A stretch of DNA of 64,000 nucleotides from Streptomyces sp. NRRL S-340 (GTDB lineage: Bacteria; Actinomycetota; Actinomycetes; Streptomycetales; Streptomycetaceae). The stretch spans positions 62,001 to 126,000 of the forward strand of contig NZ_JOIY01000017.1 in NCBI RefSeq assembly GCF_000720185.1. The letters are read 5' to 3'. A program made the position numbers and the translations under genes. The notes beneath the pieces were generated by a model. It saw only the letters and a list, made by a program, of their open reading frames with translations, had not been told where the DNA came from and did not search any database. Positions 8,668-17,107 of the stretch are shown piece after piece (position 1 is the first letter of the stretch; the number at the start of each line of letters is the position of its first letter).

Positions 8668-9570
8668 TCACGCCAGCTGGGCGGGGGCTTCCATGGCGAT
8701 CCGTTCGAACATCTTCTCGTCCGCCGCGAAGTCCGAGCCGGCGATCGGCCAGTGGATCACGATCTCGGTGAAGCCCAGGTCCCGGTGACGGCCCGCGAAG
8801 TCGACGAAGGCGCCGACGGACTCCAGGGGCTGTCCGCGGTCGGGGGTGAACCCGGTGAGCAGGATCTTGTCGAGCGTACGGACGTCACGGCCGATCGCCT
8901 CACACGCGGCACCGAGCTTGTCGACCTGGCCGCGCAGGGCCTGGACGGACTGTTCCGGCGTGCCGTTCTCGAACAGCTCGGGGGCGCCGGTGGTCACCCA
9001 GGCCTGCCCGTGACGCGCCGCGAGCCGCAGGCCCCGCGGGCCGGTGGCCGCCACGGCGAACGGCAGCCTGGGCCTTTGCACACACCCGGGGATGTTCCGT
9101 GCCTCGTGCGCCGAGTAGAACTCACCCTCGTACGACACCGAGTCCTCGGTCAGCAGGCGGTCCAGCAGCGGTACGAACTCGGCCAGCCGGTCGGCGCGCT
9201 GCCGTGGCGTCCAGGGCTCCTGACCCAGCGCGGTGGCGTCGAAGCCGGTGCCGCCGGCGCCGACGCCGAGCGTGAGACGGCCGCCGGAGATGTCGTCGAG
9301 CGAGATCAGTTCCTTGGCCAGAGTGACGGGGTGCCGGAAGTTCGGCGAGGTCACCAGGGTGCCCAGACGCATGCGCTCGGTCACGGTCGCGGCGGCGGTC
9401 AGCGTGGGGAGAGCACCGAACCACGGGCCGTCCCGGAAAGTGCGCCAGGACAGGTGGTCGTAGGTGTAACCGGTGTGGAAGCCGAGCTGCTCGGCACGGA
9501 TCCACGCCGAACGGCCGCCCTCGTGCCAGCGGCGGTGCGGAAGGATGACGGTGCTCAGACGCAGACTCAT
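8668..9570 (-). CDS. LLM-class flavin-dependent monooxygenase
   Basis: A 300-aa luciferase-like TIM-barrel protein. Visible family features are MRLGTLVTSPNFRHPVTLAKE, the segment ISGGRLTLGVGAGG (F420/FMN phosphate region) and the RPRLPFAVAATGPRGLRLAARHG stretch. Such enzymes use reduced FMN or coenzyme F420 to oxidise small molecules. Actinomycete members often use F420, so that is likely but unproven. The ATG at 9570 is chosen; an in-frame GTG at 9603 lies inside a parS site and would add 11 residues. The substrate is unknown and no pathway genes adjoin. Confidence 0.8.
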   Translation of the reverse strand: MSLRLSTVILPHRRWHEGGRSAWIRAEQLGFHTGYTYDHLSWRTFRDGPWFGALPTLTAAATVTERMRLGTLVTSPNFRHPVTLAKELISLDDISGGRLTLGVGAGGTGFDATALGQEPWTPRQRADRLAEFVPLLDRLLTEDSVSYEGEFYSAHEARNIPGCVQRPRLPFAVAATGPRGLRLAARHGQAWVTTGAPELFENGTPEQSVQALRGQVDKLGAACEAIGRDVRTLDKILLTGFTPDRGQPLESVGAFVDFAGRHRDLGFTEIVIHWPIAGSDFAADEKMFERIAMEAPAQLA

Positions 9571-9594
9571 GAGCCCGAGCCTAAGCGGGCCCGG

Positions 9595-9612
9595 CCGTTT
9601 CACGTGAAACGG
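9595..9612. other. parS (ParB) site
   Basis: An 18-bp perfect palindrome with the parS core GTTTCACGTGAAAC at 9597-9610. It lies in the short gap between the monooxygenase gene and the upstream hypothetical gene, so it constrains neither protein. Confidence 0.9.
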
Positions 9613-10074
9613 TCACCGCATGCGGCTGTTCAGCCACGCGGTGAGGCCGATCACCGGGACCGGCTCCTTGTACGTACGGTCGCCGGGCAGGGGAACGACC
9701 AGGCGGTAGCCGGGTGGGAAGCGCCGTGCCCTGACGAACGCCGTTCCGTCCCAGAGCGCACGGAGGAAGGCGGGGACGTCGTCGCGGGGCAGGTCGTGGA
9801 ACTCCACGCCCTCCACGGTGATCAGTGCGTCCTCCTCCGGGTAGAGCCGTACGGTCGTGCGGGGCAGGCCGCCGAACTCGACGAAGGCCTCGTGCGGGAG
9901 CGAACCGTCCGGGTCGGTGGTGACACCGACGCCCGCTGCGCTGCGCCGCGAGGTCTGGTCGGCGCCGATGTCATGGCTCACCTCGATCTCACGCGCGTAG
10001 GCGGAGGCGAGGGCGCGGCAGGCGGCGACTGCGGCTTCGGTCGAGGCGAGACGGTGACGCATGCCGCCGATCAT
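9613..10074 (-). CDS. conserved hypothetical protein
   Basis: A 153-aa protein from the ATG at 10074; a second ATG at 10062 is equally possible. It has no signal peptide or membrane segment and no fold I recognise. The middle part (EFGGLPRTTVRLYPEEDALITVEGVEFHDLP) reads like a compact alpha/beta domain. The C-terminus (FPPGYRLVVPLPGDRTYKEPVPVIGLTAWLNSRMR) is strongly patterned. It starts 10 bases after kptA and is probably co-transcribed with it. The stop codon abuts a parS palindrome. Confidence 0.7.
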   Translation of the reverse strand: MIGGMRHRLASTEAAVAACRALASAYAREIEVSHDIGADQTSRRSAAGVGVTTDPDGSLPHEAFVEFGGLPRTTVRLYPEEDALITVEGVEFHDLPRDDVPAFLRALWDGTAFVRARRFPPGYRLVVPLPGDRTYKEPVPVIGLTAWLNSRMR

Positions 10075-10084
10075 GCCGGACCGG

Positions 10085-10633
10085 TCAGTGGCCGGAAGCC
10101 AGGCGCAGGTACCGGGGCGGTACGGCCTGCGTCAGCCACACGCCGTTGGCGCTGACCCGGAACACGTGCCCGTCGCGGTGCATGGCGCCGGTGTCCACCG
10201 TGAGCACGACCGGCCGGCCGCGGCGGGCGCCCACCCGGGTCGCGGTCTCGCGGTCGGGTGAGAGGTGCACGTCGTGCCGGTTCATGGGCCGCAGGCCCTC
10301 GGCGCGGATCGCCCCGAGGCTGCGGGCCACCGTCCCGTGCCAGAGGTACGGCGGCGGGGTGGCCGGCGGCAGCCCGAGGTCGACGTCGACACTGTGGCCC
10401 TGGCTCGCCCGGATGAGGTCGCCGCGGATCTCGAAGCGCCGCTTGTCGTTGGTGGCGACCACGTGGTCGAGCTCCTCGCGGGTGATCCGGAAGCGGTGCG
10501 CGTTCGCCGCCGCGAGCAGGGCGTCGATCCCGGTCCAGCCGGCCTCGTCGAGCGTGAGTCCGATCCTTCCGGGCTGGTGGCGCAGGTGCCTGGAGAGGTA
10601 CTTCGACACCTTCACGGCGCGTCTTTCGTCCAT
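10085..10633 (-). CDS. kptA: RNA 2'-phosphotransferase, Tpt1/KptA family
   Basis: A 182-aa protein, the usual bacterial KptA length. The start at MDERRAVKVSKYLSRHLRHQ is preceded by a GGGGG stretch. The N-terminal winged-helix part carries the Arg-His of SRHLRH. The C-terminal ADP-ribosyltransferase-like lobe carries LWHGT, NRHDVHLS and the RGRPVVLTVDTGAMHRDGH segment. Tpt1 enzymes move an RNA 2'-phosphate onto NAD+. Bacteria have no tRNA-splicing pathway that makes this mark, so the cellular substrate is unknown; RNA repair or NAD-linked capping chemistry has been proposed. DnaA-box-like sequences lie upstream. Confidence 0.9.
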   Translation of the reverse strand: MDERRAVKVSKYLSRHLRHQPGRIGLTLDEAGWTGIDALLAAANAHRFRITREELDHVVATNDKRRFEIRGDLIRASQGHSVDVDLGLPPATPPPYLWHGTVARSLGAIRAEGLRPMNRHDVHLSPDRETATRVGARRGRPVVLTVDTGAMHRDGHVFRVSANGVWLTQAVPPRYLRLASGH

Positions 10634-10690
10634 GCCCCCAGCCTGCCGGGAGAGACGAGCCTCACGCAGAACTTTTTCGCCGGGGAGGTT

Positions 10691-10744
10691 TGATCCACAG
10701 CGATGTGAAGTTATCCACAGGATCGGGCAGGAATCTGTGGACAA
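10691..10744. other. group of three DnaA-box-like sequences
   Basis: TGATCCACA (10691-10699, one mismatch), TTATCCACA (10711-10719) and TTGTCCACA on the minus strand (10736-10744). The last two match the 9-mers bound by Streptomyces DnaA. They lie in the spacer between kptA and the hydrolase-SDR gene. They could titrate DnaA or make kptA expression respond to it. Confidence 0.7.
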
Positions 10745-10811
10745 CCGGCCGCGGCGGCTGCCGCACGGGACGGCCGTCGCTTCCGCCGGGGACGGCCGGG
10801 GCGGGCGGCTC

Positions 10812-12581
10812 TCACAAGCGTGGCCGCACCCGGGCCAGGCCGCGCCGCGCCCGCGGGGTGAAGCGGGACATCGCGTGGAGCAGCCGGGCCTCCGGAGTCA
10901 CCGGTACCACCGCGGCGTTCCGGACGACCGCGCGCAGGATCGCGTCGGCGACCTTCTCCGGCGGATAGCCGCGCAGCCCGTACAGCCGGGCCGCGCGCTT
11001 CCGGCGGCGCTTCTCCTCGGCCGCGTCGACCCCCGCGAAGCGCGCCGTGGACGTGATGTCGGTGTCGACGAATCCGGGACACACCGCCGTGACCCCGATC
11101 CCCTGCCCGGCCAGCTCCGCCCGCAGGCACTCGCTGAGCATCAGCACCGCCGCCTTGGAGGTGCTGTAGGCGGGCAGTGCCCGGGAGGGCTGGTAGGCCG
11201 CCGCCGACGCGGTGTTGACGATGTGTCCGCCCTGGCCGCGCTCGGCCATCTGCTTCCCGAAGAGCCGGCAGCCGTGGATCACACCCCACAGGTTGACGTC
11301 GAGAACCTTGCGCCAGTCCTCCGTGGTGTGGTCGAAGAACGCGCCGGACAGGCCGATGCCCGCGTTGTTCACCAGCACGTCCACCACGCCGTACTCGGCG
11401 GCGACCCGCTCGGCCAGCTTCTCCATCGCCCGCTCGTCACAGACGTCGGCGGCCTCCGCCCAGGCCTCCCGGGCACCCAGCGGCCGGGCCAGTTCGGCCG
11501 TGCGCGCCGCGGCCCCGGCGTCCCGGTCCACGGCCACCACGCGAGCCCCGGCCCCGGCGAAGGCGAGCGCGGTGGCCCGTCCGATGCCGCTGCCCGCGCC
11601 GGTGACCAGGACGAGCTGGCCGGCGAACCGGTCGGCGTACGGTCCGGTGGCGGCGGGCGCGGGCCGCCCGGCCCCGGCGGAGGTCACGAAGTCGGCGATC
11701 CAGTCGGCCAGCCGGTCGGGCCGGGTGCGGGGGGCCCAGTGCTGTGCCGGAAGGGTGCGGCGCACCAGACGCGGGACCCACTGCTCCAGATCGTCGTACA
11801 GCCGTTCGGAGAGGAAGGCGTCGTTCACAGGGGTGATGAGCTGCACGGGGACGTGGGCCCGGGCGTCCGGCCGCGGCCTGCGCAGGCGCGCCCGCACGTT
11901 GTCGCGGTACAGCCATGCTCCGTGCGTGGCGTCCTGCGGCAGCGAGGGGGTCGGGTAGCCGTCGGCGGGAACCTTCTCCACGCGCTGGAGGATCTTCGGC
12001 CAGCGCCTGCCGAGGGGGCCGCGCCAGGCGAGTTCGGGCAGGACGGGCGTGTGCAGCAGGTAGACGTACCAGGACCTGGCGCCCTGGCCGAGGAGCTGCC
12101 CCACCCGGCGCGGAGTGGGGTGGGCCAGACGGGAGCTGATCCAGTGGCCGAAGTGGTCGAGGGAGGGACCGGACAGGGAGGTGAAGGAGGCGATCCGGCC
12201 CTCGGTGCGCCGGACGGTGACGAACTCCCAGGCCTGCACCGAGCCCCAGTCGTGCCCCACCAGGTGCACCGGTGCGTCCGGGCTGACCGCGTCGGCGACC
12301 GCCAGGAAGTCGTCGGTGAGTTTCTCCAGGGTGAATCCGCCGCGCAAGGGCCGGGGCGCGGTGGAGCGGCCGTGGCCGCGGACGTCGTACAGCACGACGT
12401 GGAGGCCGAAGTGCCCGGCGAGGCGTTCGGCCACCTCCGACCAGACCTCCTTGCTGTCCGGGTAACCGTGCACCAGGATCACCGTCGGCCTGCGCTGATC
12501 CCCCAGCTCGGCCACGCACAGCTCGACCTCGCCGGTCCGTACCCGGCGCTCCCGCGCGCCCTTCAGCGGCGACACACGCAT
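10812..12581 (-). CDS. alpha/beta hydrolase-SDR fusion protein
   Basis: A 589-aa two-domain enzyme. Residues 1 to about 290 form an alpha/beta hydrolase of the epoxide-hydrolase/dehalogenase type: HGYPDS at 38-43 supplies the oxyanion region, and the nucleophile elbow GHDWGS puts Asp at 111. From about residue 310 comes a short-chain dehydrogenase with the NAD(P) motif VTGAGSGIGRA, the NNAGIG motif and the active site Tyr-Lys in YSTSKAA (about 470). The pairing suggests an epoxide or ester opened and the product oxidised, or a two-step detoxification; this is inference. The ATG at 12581 follows GGAGGGAAG. It diverges from the ABC operon. Confidence 0.88.
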   Translation of the reverse strand: MRVSPLKGARERRVRTGEVELCVAELGDQRRPTVILVHGYPDSKEVWSEVAERLAGHFGLHVVLYDVRGHGRSTAPRPLRGGFTLEKLTDDFLAVADAVSPDAPVHLVGHDWGSVQAWEFVTVRRTEGRIASFTSLSGPSLDHFGHWISSRLAHPTPRRVGQLLGQGARSWYVYLLHTPVLPELAWRGPLGRRWPKILQRVEKVPADGYPTPSLPQDATHGAWLYRDNVRARLRRPRPDARAHVPVQLITPVNDAFLSERLYDDLEQWVPRLVRRTLPAQHWAPRTRPDRLADWIADFVTSAGAGRPAPAATGPYADRFAGQLVLVTGAGSGIGRATALAFAGAGARVVAVDRDAGAAARTAELARPLGAREAWAEAADVCDERAMEKLAERVAAEYGVVDVLVNNAGIGLSGAFFDHTTEDWRKVLDVNLWGVIHGCRLFGKQMAERGQGGHIVNTASAAAYQPSRALPAYSTSKAAVLMLSECLRAELAGQGIGVTAVCPGFVDTDITSTARFAGVDAAEEKRRRKRAARLYGLRGYPPEKVADAILRAVVRNAAVVPVTPEARLLHAMSRFTPRARRGLARVRPRL

Positions 12582-12847
12582 CACCTTCCCTCCGCCCGGC
12601 GGCACACTCCCCGTGCCCGCCTTCGCCGGGGACCGGGTGCCCGTCACGTGACTCCGGCGACTGTGGCAGTTGTTAGACGGAACGTCAATAGGGCGGGGTG
12701 CGGCCTGGTAGGGCCGGGTTGTCCCGGAACATGGGCCACCCCAGGGGTGCGCCCCCTAGGGCCCCGTAATACTCAAGAGGGACTGCAAGACGGCTCTGGG
12801 GTCTGACGACTCGCGTGGCGGCCGTCACTATCGTCGAAGACGTGACT

Positions 12848-13822
12848 GTGATCGCGACCGAAAGCCTGAGCAAGCGGTTCCCCCGGGTGACCGCGCTTGA
12901 CCGGCTCTCCGTGGACGTCGGACCCGGTGTGACCGGACTCGTCGGCGCCAACGGAGCCGGCAAGTCCACACTGATCAAGATCCTGCTGGGTCTGTCCCCC
13001 GCCACGGAGGGCCGTGCCAAGGTGCTCGGCCTCGACGTCGCCAACGAGGGCGCCGCGATCCGCGAGCGCGTCGGCTACATGCCGGAACACGACTGCCTGC
13101 CACCGGACGTCTCGGCCACCGAGTTCGTCGTCCACATGGCCCGCATGTCCGGCCTGCCGCCCACCGCCGCCCGCGAGCGCACCGCCGACACCCTGCGCCA
13201 CGTCGGCCTCTACGAGGAGCGCTACCGCCCCATCGGCGGCTACTCGACCGGCATGAAGCAGCGGGTCAAGCTCGCCCAGGCCCTGGTGCACGACCCGCAG
13301 CTGGTCTTCCTCGACGAGCCGACCAACGGCCTCGACCCGGTCGGCCGCGACGAGATGCTCGGCCTCATCCGCCGCATCCACACCGACTTCGGCATCTCGG
13401 TCCTGGTCACCTCCCACCTGCTGGGCGAGCTGGAGCGCACCTGCGACCACGTCGTCGTGATCGACGGCGGCAAGCTCCTGCGCTCCAGCTCCACCACCGA
13501 CTTCACCCAGACCACGACCACCCTCGCCGTCGAGGTCACCGACAGCGACGAACACCCGGACGGCACCCGCGCGGTCCGTGAGGCGCTCCACGCGCGCGGG
13601 GTGCGGACCGAGGACGGCACCGGGCTGCCGGGCGCGGGACACGTCCTGCTGCTCACCGCCCAGAGCGAGGAGACCTACGACCTGGTGCGGGACGTGATCG
13701 CCGACCTCGGCCTCGGCCTGGTCCGCATGGAGCAGCGCCGGCACCACATCTCGGAGGTCTTCCGGGACGACGACGAACAGCGCGAGGGACAGCGGAAGGA
13801 GGCGGCCGACCATGTCGCTTGA
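12848..13822 (+). CDS. ABC-2 transporter ATP-binding protein
   Basis: A 324-aa ATPase with Walker A GANGAGKS, signature YSTGMKQR and Walker B LVFLDEPTNGLDP, followed by a C-terminal extension of about 90 residues usual for ABC-2 exporter ATPases. The GTG at 12848 is chosen because GAAGA lies 7 bases before it; GTG codons at 12842 and 12815 are alternatives. It opens an operon of two ATPases and two permeases that probably forms one or two export systems. The substrate is unknown. The promoter should lie in the 266-base divergent gap. Confidence 0.9.
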   Translation: MIATESLSKRFPRVTALDRLSVDVGPGVTGLVGANGAGKSTLIKILLGLSPATEGRAKVLGLDVANEGAAIRERVGYMPEHDCLPPDVSATEFVVHMARMSGLPPTAARERTADTLRHVGLYEERYRPIGGYSTGMKQRVKLAQALVHDPQLVFLDEPTNGLDPVGRDEMLGLIRRIHTDFGISVLVTSHLLGELERTCDHVVVIDGGKLLRSSSTTDFTQTTTTLAVEVTDSDEHPDGTRAVREALHARGVRTEDGTGLPGAGHVLLLTAQSEETYDLVRDVIADLGLGLVRMEQRRHHISEVFRDDDEQREGQRKEAADHVA

Positions 13823-14729
13823 GCAGCCCCTGCGGAATCCGGCACCGCCCGCGGGCGACCAGACCCGCATCCACAACATCGGCTACCGCAACTACGACGG
13901 CCCCCGCCTCGGCCGCGCCTACGCCCGACGCTCGCTGTACTCGCAGTCCCTGCGCGGCTCCTACGGCCTCGGACGCTCGGTGAAGTCCAAGGTGCTGCCG
14001 ATGCTGCTGTTCGTGGTGATGTGCGTGCCCGCGGCCATCATGGTCGCCGTCGCGGTCGCCACCAAGGCCAAGGACCTCCCCGTCGACTACACGCGCTACG
14101 CCATCATCATGCAGGGCGTCATCAGCCTGTACGTCGCCTCACAGGCACCGCAGTCCGTCTCCCGCGACCTGCGCTTCAAGACCGTGCCGCTGTACTTCTC
14201 GCGGCCCATCGAGACCGCCGACTACGTCCGCGCCAAGTACGCGGCACTGGCCTCGGCGCTGTTCATCCTGACCGCCGCACCGCTGCTCGTCCTCTACGTG
14301 GGCGCGCTGCTGGCCAAGCTCGACTTCGCCGACCAGACCAAGGGATTCGCCGAAGGACTCGTCTCCGTGGCCCTGCTCTCACTGCTCTTCGCAGGCATCG
14401 GCCTGGTCATCGCCGCCATCACCCCGCGCCGGGGCTTCGGCATCGCCGCCGTGATCGCCGTCCTGGTCATCTCCTACGGCGCGGTCTCCACGCTGGAGGC
14501 CATCGCCGACGCCCAGAACAGCACGAGCGCCATCCCCTGGATCGGCCTGTTCTCACCGGTCACCCTCATCGACGGCATCCAGACGGCCTTCCTCGGCGCG
14601 ACCTCCGCCGCCCCCGGCGCCGTCGGCCCCGGCAGCGGTCAGGGCGTCGTCTACGTCCTGGTCGTCCTCGGCCTCATCGCCGGCGCCTACGGCCTCCTGC
14701 TGCGCCGCTACAAGAAGGTGGGACTGTGA
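13812..14729 (+). CDS. ABC-2 transporter permease
   Basis: A 305-aa membrane protein beginning 11 bases inside the preceding gene, with GGAAGGAGG upstream, so the two are translationally coupled. After a cytoplasmic N-terminus (HNIGYRNYDGPRLGRAYARR) come six predicted membrane segments from about residue 60. The family is the ABC-2/YbhR-like permease group. It would pair with the ATPase before or after it. Confidence 0.85.
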   Translation: MSLEQPLRNPAPPAGDQTRIHNIGYRNYDGPRLGRAYARRSLYSQSLRGSYGLGRSVKSKVLPMLLFVVMCVPAAIMVAVAVATKAKDLPVDYTRYAIIMQGVISLYVASQAPQSVSRDLRFKTVPLYFSRPIETADYVRAKYAALASALFILTAAPLLVLYVGALLAKLDFADQTKGFAEGLVSVALLSLLFAGIGLVIAAITPRRGFGIAAVIAVLVISYGAVSTLEAIADAQNSTSAIPWIGLFSPVTLIDGIQTAFLGATSAAPGAVGPGSGQGVVYVLVVLGLIAGAYGLLLRRYKKVGL

Positions 14730-15637
14730 CCACGCTCAGCATCGACCACGTCTCCCGCTGGTTCGGCAACGTGGTCGCCGTCAACGACATCACCATGACG
14801 ATCGGCCCCGGCGTCACCGGCCTGCTCGGCCCCAACGGCGCCGGCAAGTCCACGCTCATCAACATGATGGGCGGATTCCTCGCCCCCTCCACCGGCACCG
14901 TCACCCTGGACGGCCGGCCCGTGTGGCGCAACGAGGAGATCTACCGGCACGTCGGCGTCGTCCCCGAGCGCGAGGCGATGTACGACTTCCTCACCGGCCG
15001 CGACTTCGTCGTCGCCAACGCCGAACTGCACGGCCTGGGCGCCAAGGCGGCACAGAAGGCGCTGGCCACGGTCGAGATGGAGTACGCGCAGGACCGCAAG
15101 ATCTCCACCTACTCCAAGGGCATGCGCCAGCGCGTGAAAATGGCCAGCGCCCTGGTGCACGACCCCTCGCTGCTCCTGCTGGACGAGCCGTTCAACGGCA
15201 TGGACCCGCGCCAGCGCATGCAGCTGATGGACCTGCTGCGACGCATGGGCGACGAGGGCCGCACGGTGCTGTTCTCCTCCCACATCCTGGAGGAGGTCGA
15301 GCAGCTCGCCTGGCACATCGAGGTCATCGTCGCCGGCCGGCACGCGGCCAGCGGTGACTTCCGCAAGATCCGCCGCCTGATGACCGACCGCCCGCACCGC
15401 TACCTGGTGCGCTCCAGTGACGACCGCGCCCTCGCGGCGGCACTGATCGCGGACCCGTCGACCTCCGGCATCGAGGTGGACCTCGCCGAAGGAGCGCTGC
15501 GCATCCAGGCCGTCGACTTCGGCCGGTTCACCACCCTGCTGCCGCGGGTGGCCCGGGACCACGGCATCCGGCTGCACACGGTCTCGCCGTCCGACGAGTC
15601 CCTCGAGTCCGTCTTCTCGTATCTTGTCGCGGCGTAG
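14726..15637 (+). CDS. ABC-2 transporter ATP-binding protein, second
   Basis: A 303-aa ATPase whose GTG start overlaps the previous stop in GTGA. Walker A GPNGAGKS, signature YSKGMRQR, Walker B LLLLDEPFNGMDP and switch His in SSHILEEV are all intact. The C-terminal about 80 residues (DDRALAAALIADPSTSGIEV) form the usual accessory domain. It is about as related to its neighbour ATPase as paralogues of one operon usually are. The intact catalytic motifs suggest both ATPases hydrolyse ATP. Confidence 0.92.
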   Translation: MTTLSIDHVSRWFGNVVAVNDITMTIGPGVTGLLGPNGAGKSTLINMMGGFLAPSTGTVTLDGRPVWRNEEIYRHVGVVPEREAMYDFLTGRDFVVANAELHGLGAKAAQKALATVEMEYAQDRKISTYSKGMRQRVKMASALVHDPSLLLLDEPFNGMDPRQRMQLMDLLRRMGDEGRTVLFSSHILEEVEQLAWHIEVIVAGRHAASGDFRKIRRLMTDRPHRYLVRSSDDRALAAALIADPSTSGIEVDLAEGALRIQAVDFGRFTTLLPRVARDHGIRLHTVSPSDESLESVFSYLVAA

Positions 15638-15647
15638 GAGGCCGAAG

Positions 15648-16367
15648 ATGTACGACCCCACAGTCGCCCGGCTCACCTACCGAGCCCTGCTCGGCCGCCG
15701 CCGGGCCCTCATCCTCGGCGCGCTGCCCCTGCTGCTGATCGTCATCGCGGTCGTCGTGCGCGCCCTCACCGGCGCCGACGACCAGACCGCGGTCAACGTC
15801 CTCGGCGGCTTCGCGCTCGCCACCATGGTGCCGATCATCGGCGTCATCGCCGGTACCGGCGCGATCGGGCCGGAGATCGACGACGGCTCGGTGGTGTACC
15901 TGCTGTCCAAGCCGCTGAAGCGCCCGGTCATCATCTTCACCAAGCTGATCGTGGCGATCGCCGTGACCATGGTGTTCTCCGCGGTGCCCACGCTGATCGC
16001 CGGACTGATCCTCAACGGCAACGGCCAGCAGATCGCGGTGGCCTACACGGTGGCCGCCCTGGTCGCCTCCATCGCCTACGCCGCCCTGTTCCTCCTGCTG
16101 GGCACGGTCTCCCGGCACGCGGTGGTCTTCGGCCTGGTGTACGCGCTGGTCTGGGAGGCGCTGTTCGGCTCCCTGGTGCCCGGTGCGCGCACGCTGAGCA
16201 TCCAGCAGTGGGCCCTGGCGGTCGCGCACAAGGTCGCCGGCGGGGACCTGGTGACCTCCGAGGTGGGCCTGACCACGGCGACGGTCCTGCTGGTCCTGGT
16301 GACCGTGCTGGCCACCTGGTACGCCGGGCAGAAACTGCGGTCCCTGACCCTCGCCGGCGAGGAGTGA
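15648..16367 (+). CDS. ABC-2 transporter permease, second
   Basis: A 239-aa membrane protein with a TAGGAGG ribosome binding site overlapping the region of the previous stop codon. About six hydrophobic segments are visible, from LILGALPLLLIVIAVVVRAL to a final ATVLLVLVTVLATWYAG. EIDDGSVVYLLSKPLKRPVII is the conserved cytoplasmic segment of ABC-2 permeases of the NosY-like kind. It is the last transporter gene of the operon. Confidence 0.88.
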   Translation: MYDPTVARLTYRALLGRRRALILGALPLLLIVIAVVVRALTGADDQTAVNVLGGFALATMVPIIGVIAGTGAIGPEIDDGSVVYLLSKPLKRPVIIFTKLIVAIAVTMVFSAVPTLIAGLILNGNGQQIAVAYTVAALVASIAYAALFLLLGTVSRHAVVFGLVYALVWEALFGSLVPGARTLSIQQWALAVAHKVAGGDLVTSEVGLTTATVLLVLVTVLATWYAGQKLRSLTLAGEE

Positions 16368-16370
16368 GGC

Positions 16371-16406
16371 GCGGGCGGGCGCCGCGGTCCGGCGGGGCCC
16401 GCCCGC
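16371..16406. terminator. hairpin after the ABC operon
   Basis: A GC-rich inverted repeat (GCGGGCGGGC with GCCCGCCCGC, 16-base loop) starts 4 bases after the last permease gene. It is a likely terminator or attenuator before the next small gene. Confidence 0.5.
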
Positions 16407-16474
16407 CCTTGACGGAGGCTTCACCGCCGTACGCACACACTGGGCGCAGCGGACGGAAGACCAGGAGGACGGAG

Positions 16475-16714
16475 ATGAGCGGCGAGACTCCGCGGGGCGA
16501 GGACCGGCGCACGAGCGGGGACGGGTGGGACGACGTCGTCCTCGACACCGACTTCGTACGGGCCGCCGAGGCCACCGAGCCCTCGGCCCGGGCCCGGATG
16601 CTCGCCGCCCGCTGGCGCGGCCAGGCTCCCGAACCGCAGCCGTGGCGCTCCGACGAGCCGCCGGCGGGGTGGTTCTTCAGCAAGGTGCGCCGCCGCAGGT
16701 GGCGACGCCGCTGA
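16475..16714 (+). CDS. small conserved hypothetical protein
   Basis: A 79-aa protein with a good ribosome binding site (CCAGGAGGAC). The segment WDDVVLDTDFVRAAEATEPSARARMLAARWR followed by a very basic tail (KVRRRRWRRR) is a pattern I associate with Streptomyces-only small proteins of unknown function. The acidic N-terminal half and Arg-rich C-terminus suggest binding to nucleic acid or membrane. There is no signal peptide. It lies downstream of the ABC operon on the same strand. Confidence 0.7.
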   Translation: MSGETPRGEDRRTSGDGWDDVVLDTDFVRAAEATEPSARARMLAARWRGQAPEPQPWRSDEPPAGWFFSKVRRRRWRRR

Positions 16715-16734
16715 CGGGCCGGGTCAGCCTGCGG

Positions 16735-16776
16735 CACCGGCCCGCACGGCCGCACCGGCCCGCACGGCCGCACCGG
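16735..16776. repeat. 18-bp tandem repeat in a non-coding gap
   Basis: CACCGGCCCGCACGGCCG occurs at 16735-16752 and 16753-16770, with the first 6 bases again at 16771. The 393-base gap 16715-17107 is otherwise GC-rich and holds no gene I can support. Loosely related CACGG/CTGCA units continue to about 16870. Confidence 0.6.
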
Positions 16777-17038
16777 CCGCTGCCCGGCTTGCACCGGCGT
16801 GCACGGCCTGCACGGACCGCGTCGGCCTGCACCGCCCACGGACCGCACCGGCGGCACGGCCTGAGCAGGTCTGTACCGCCTGCATCGGCCGGTTCCGGTG
16901 CCACCGTTCGGTGCAGGCCGGAGCGGCCGACGTGGCCGGAGCGGTGGGGCGTGGCCCGGGCCGGGTCAATTCGGTGGCGTCCTGGTCGTCGCGCCGGCAC
17001 CGCTCTTGTTCGCAGCTCTCAGCCGTGGTCGGGGTCAG

Positions 17039-17070
<32 letters not shown>

Positions 17071-17107
17071 GGACACCCGCTCACGGCCCGGGCCGTGAGG
17101 CCGGGTC

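Noticed and set aside
9571..9603. Upstream GTG start of the flavin monooxygenase
   Set aside because: It lies in the parS palindrome and the extra 11 residues are not needed; the ATG at 9570 starts the conserved part.
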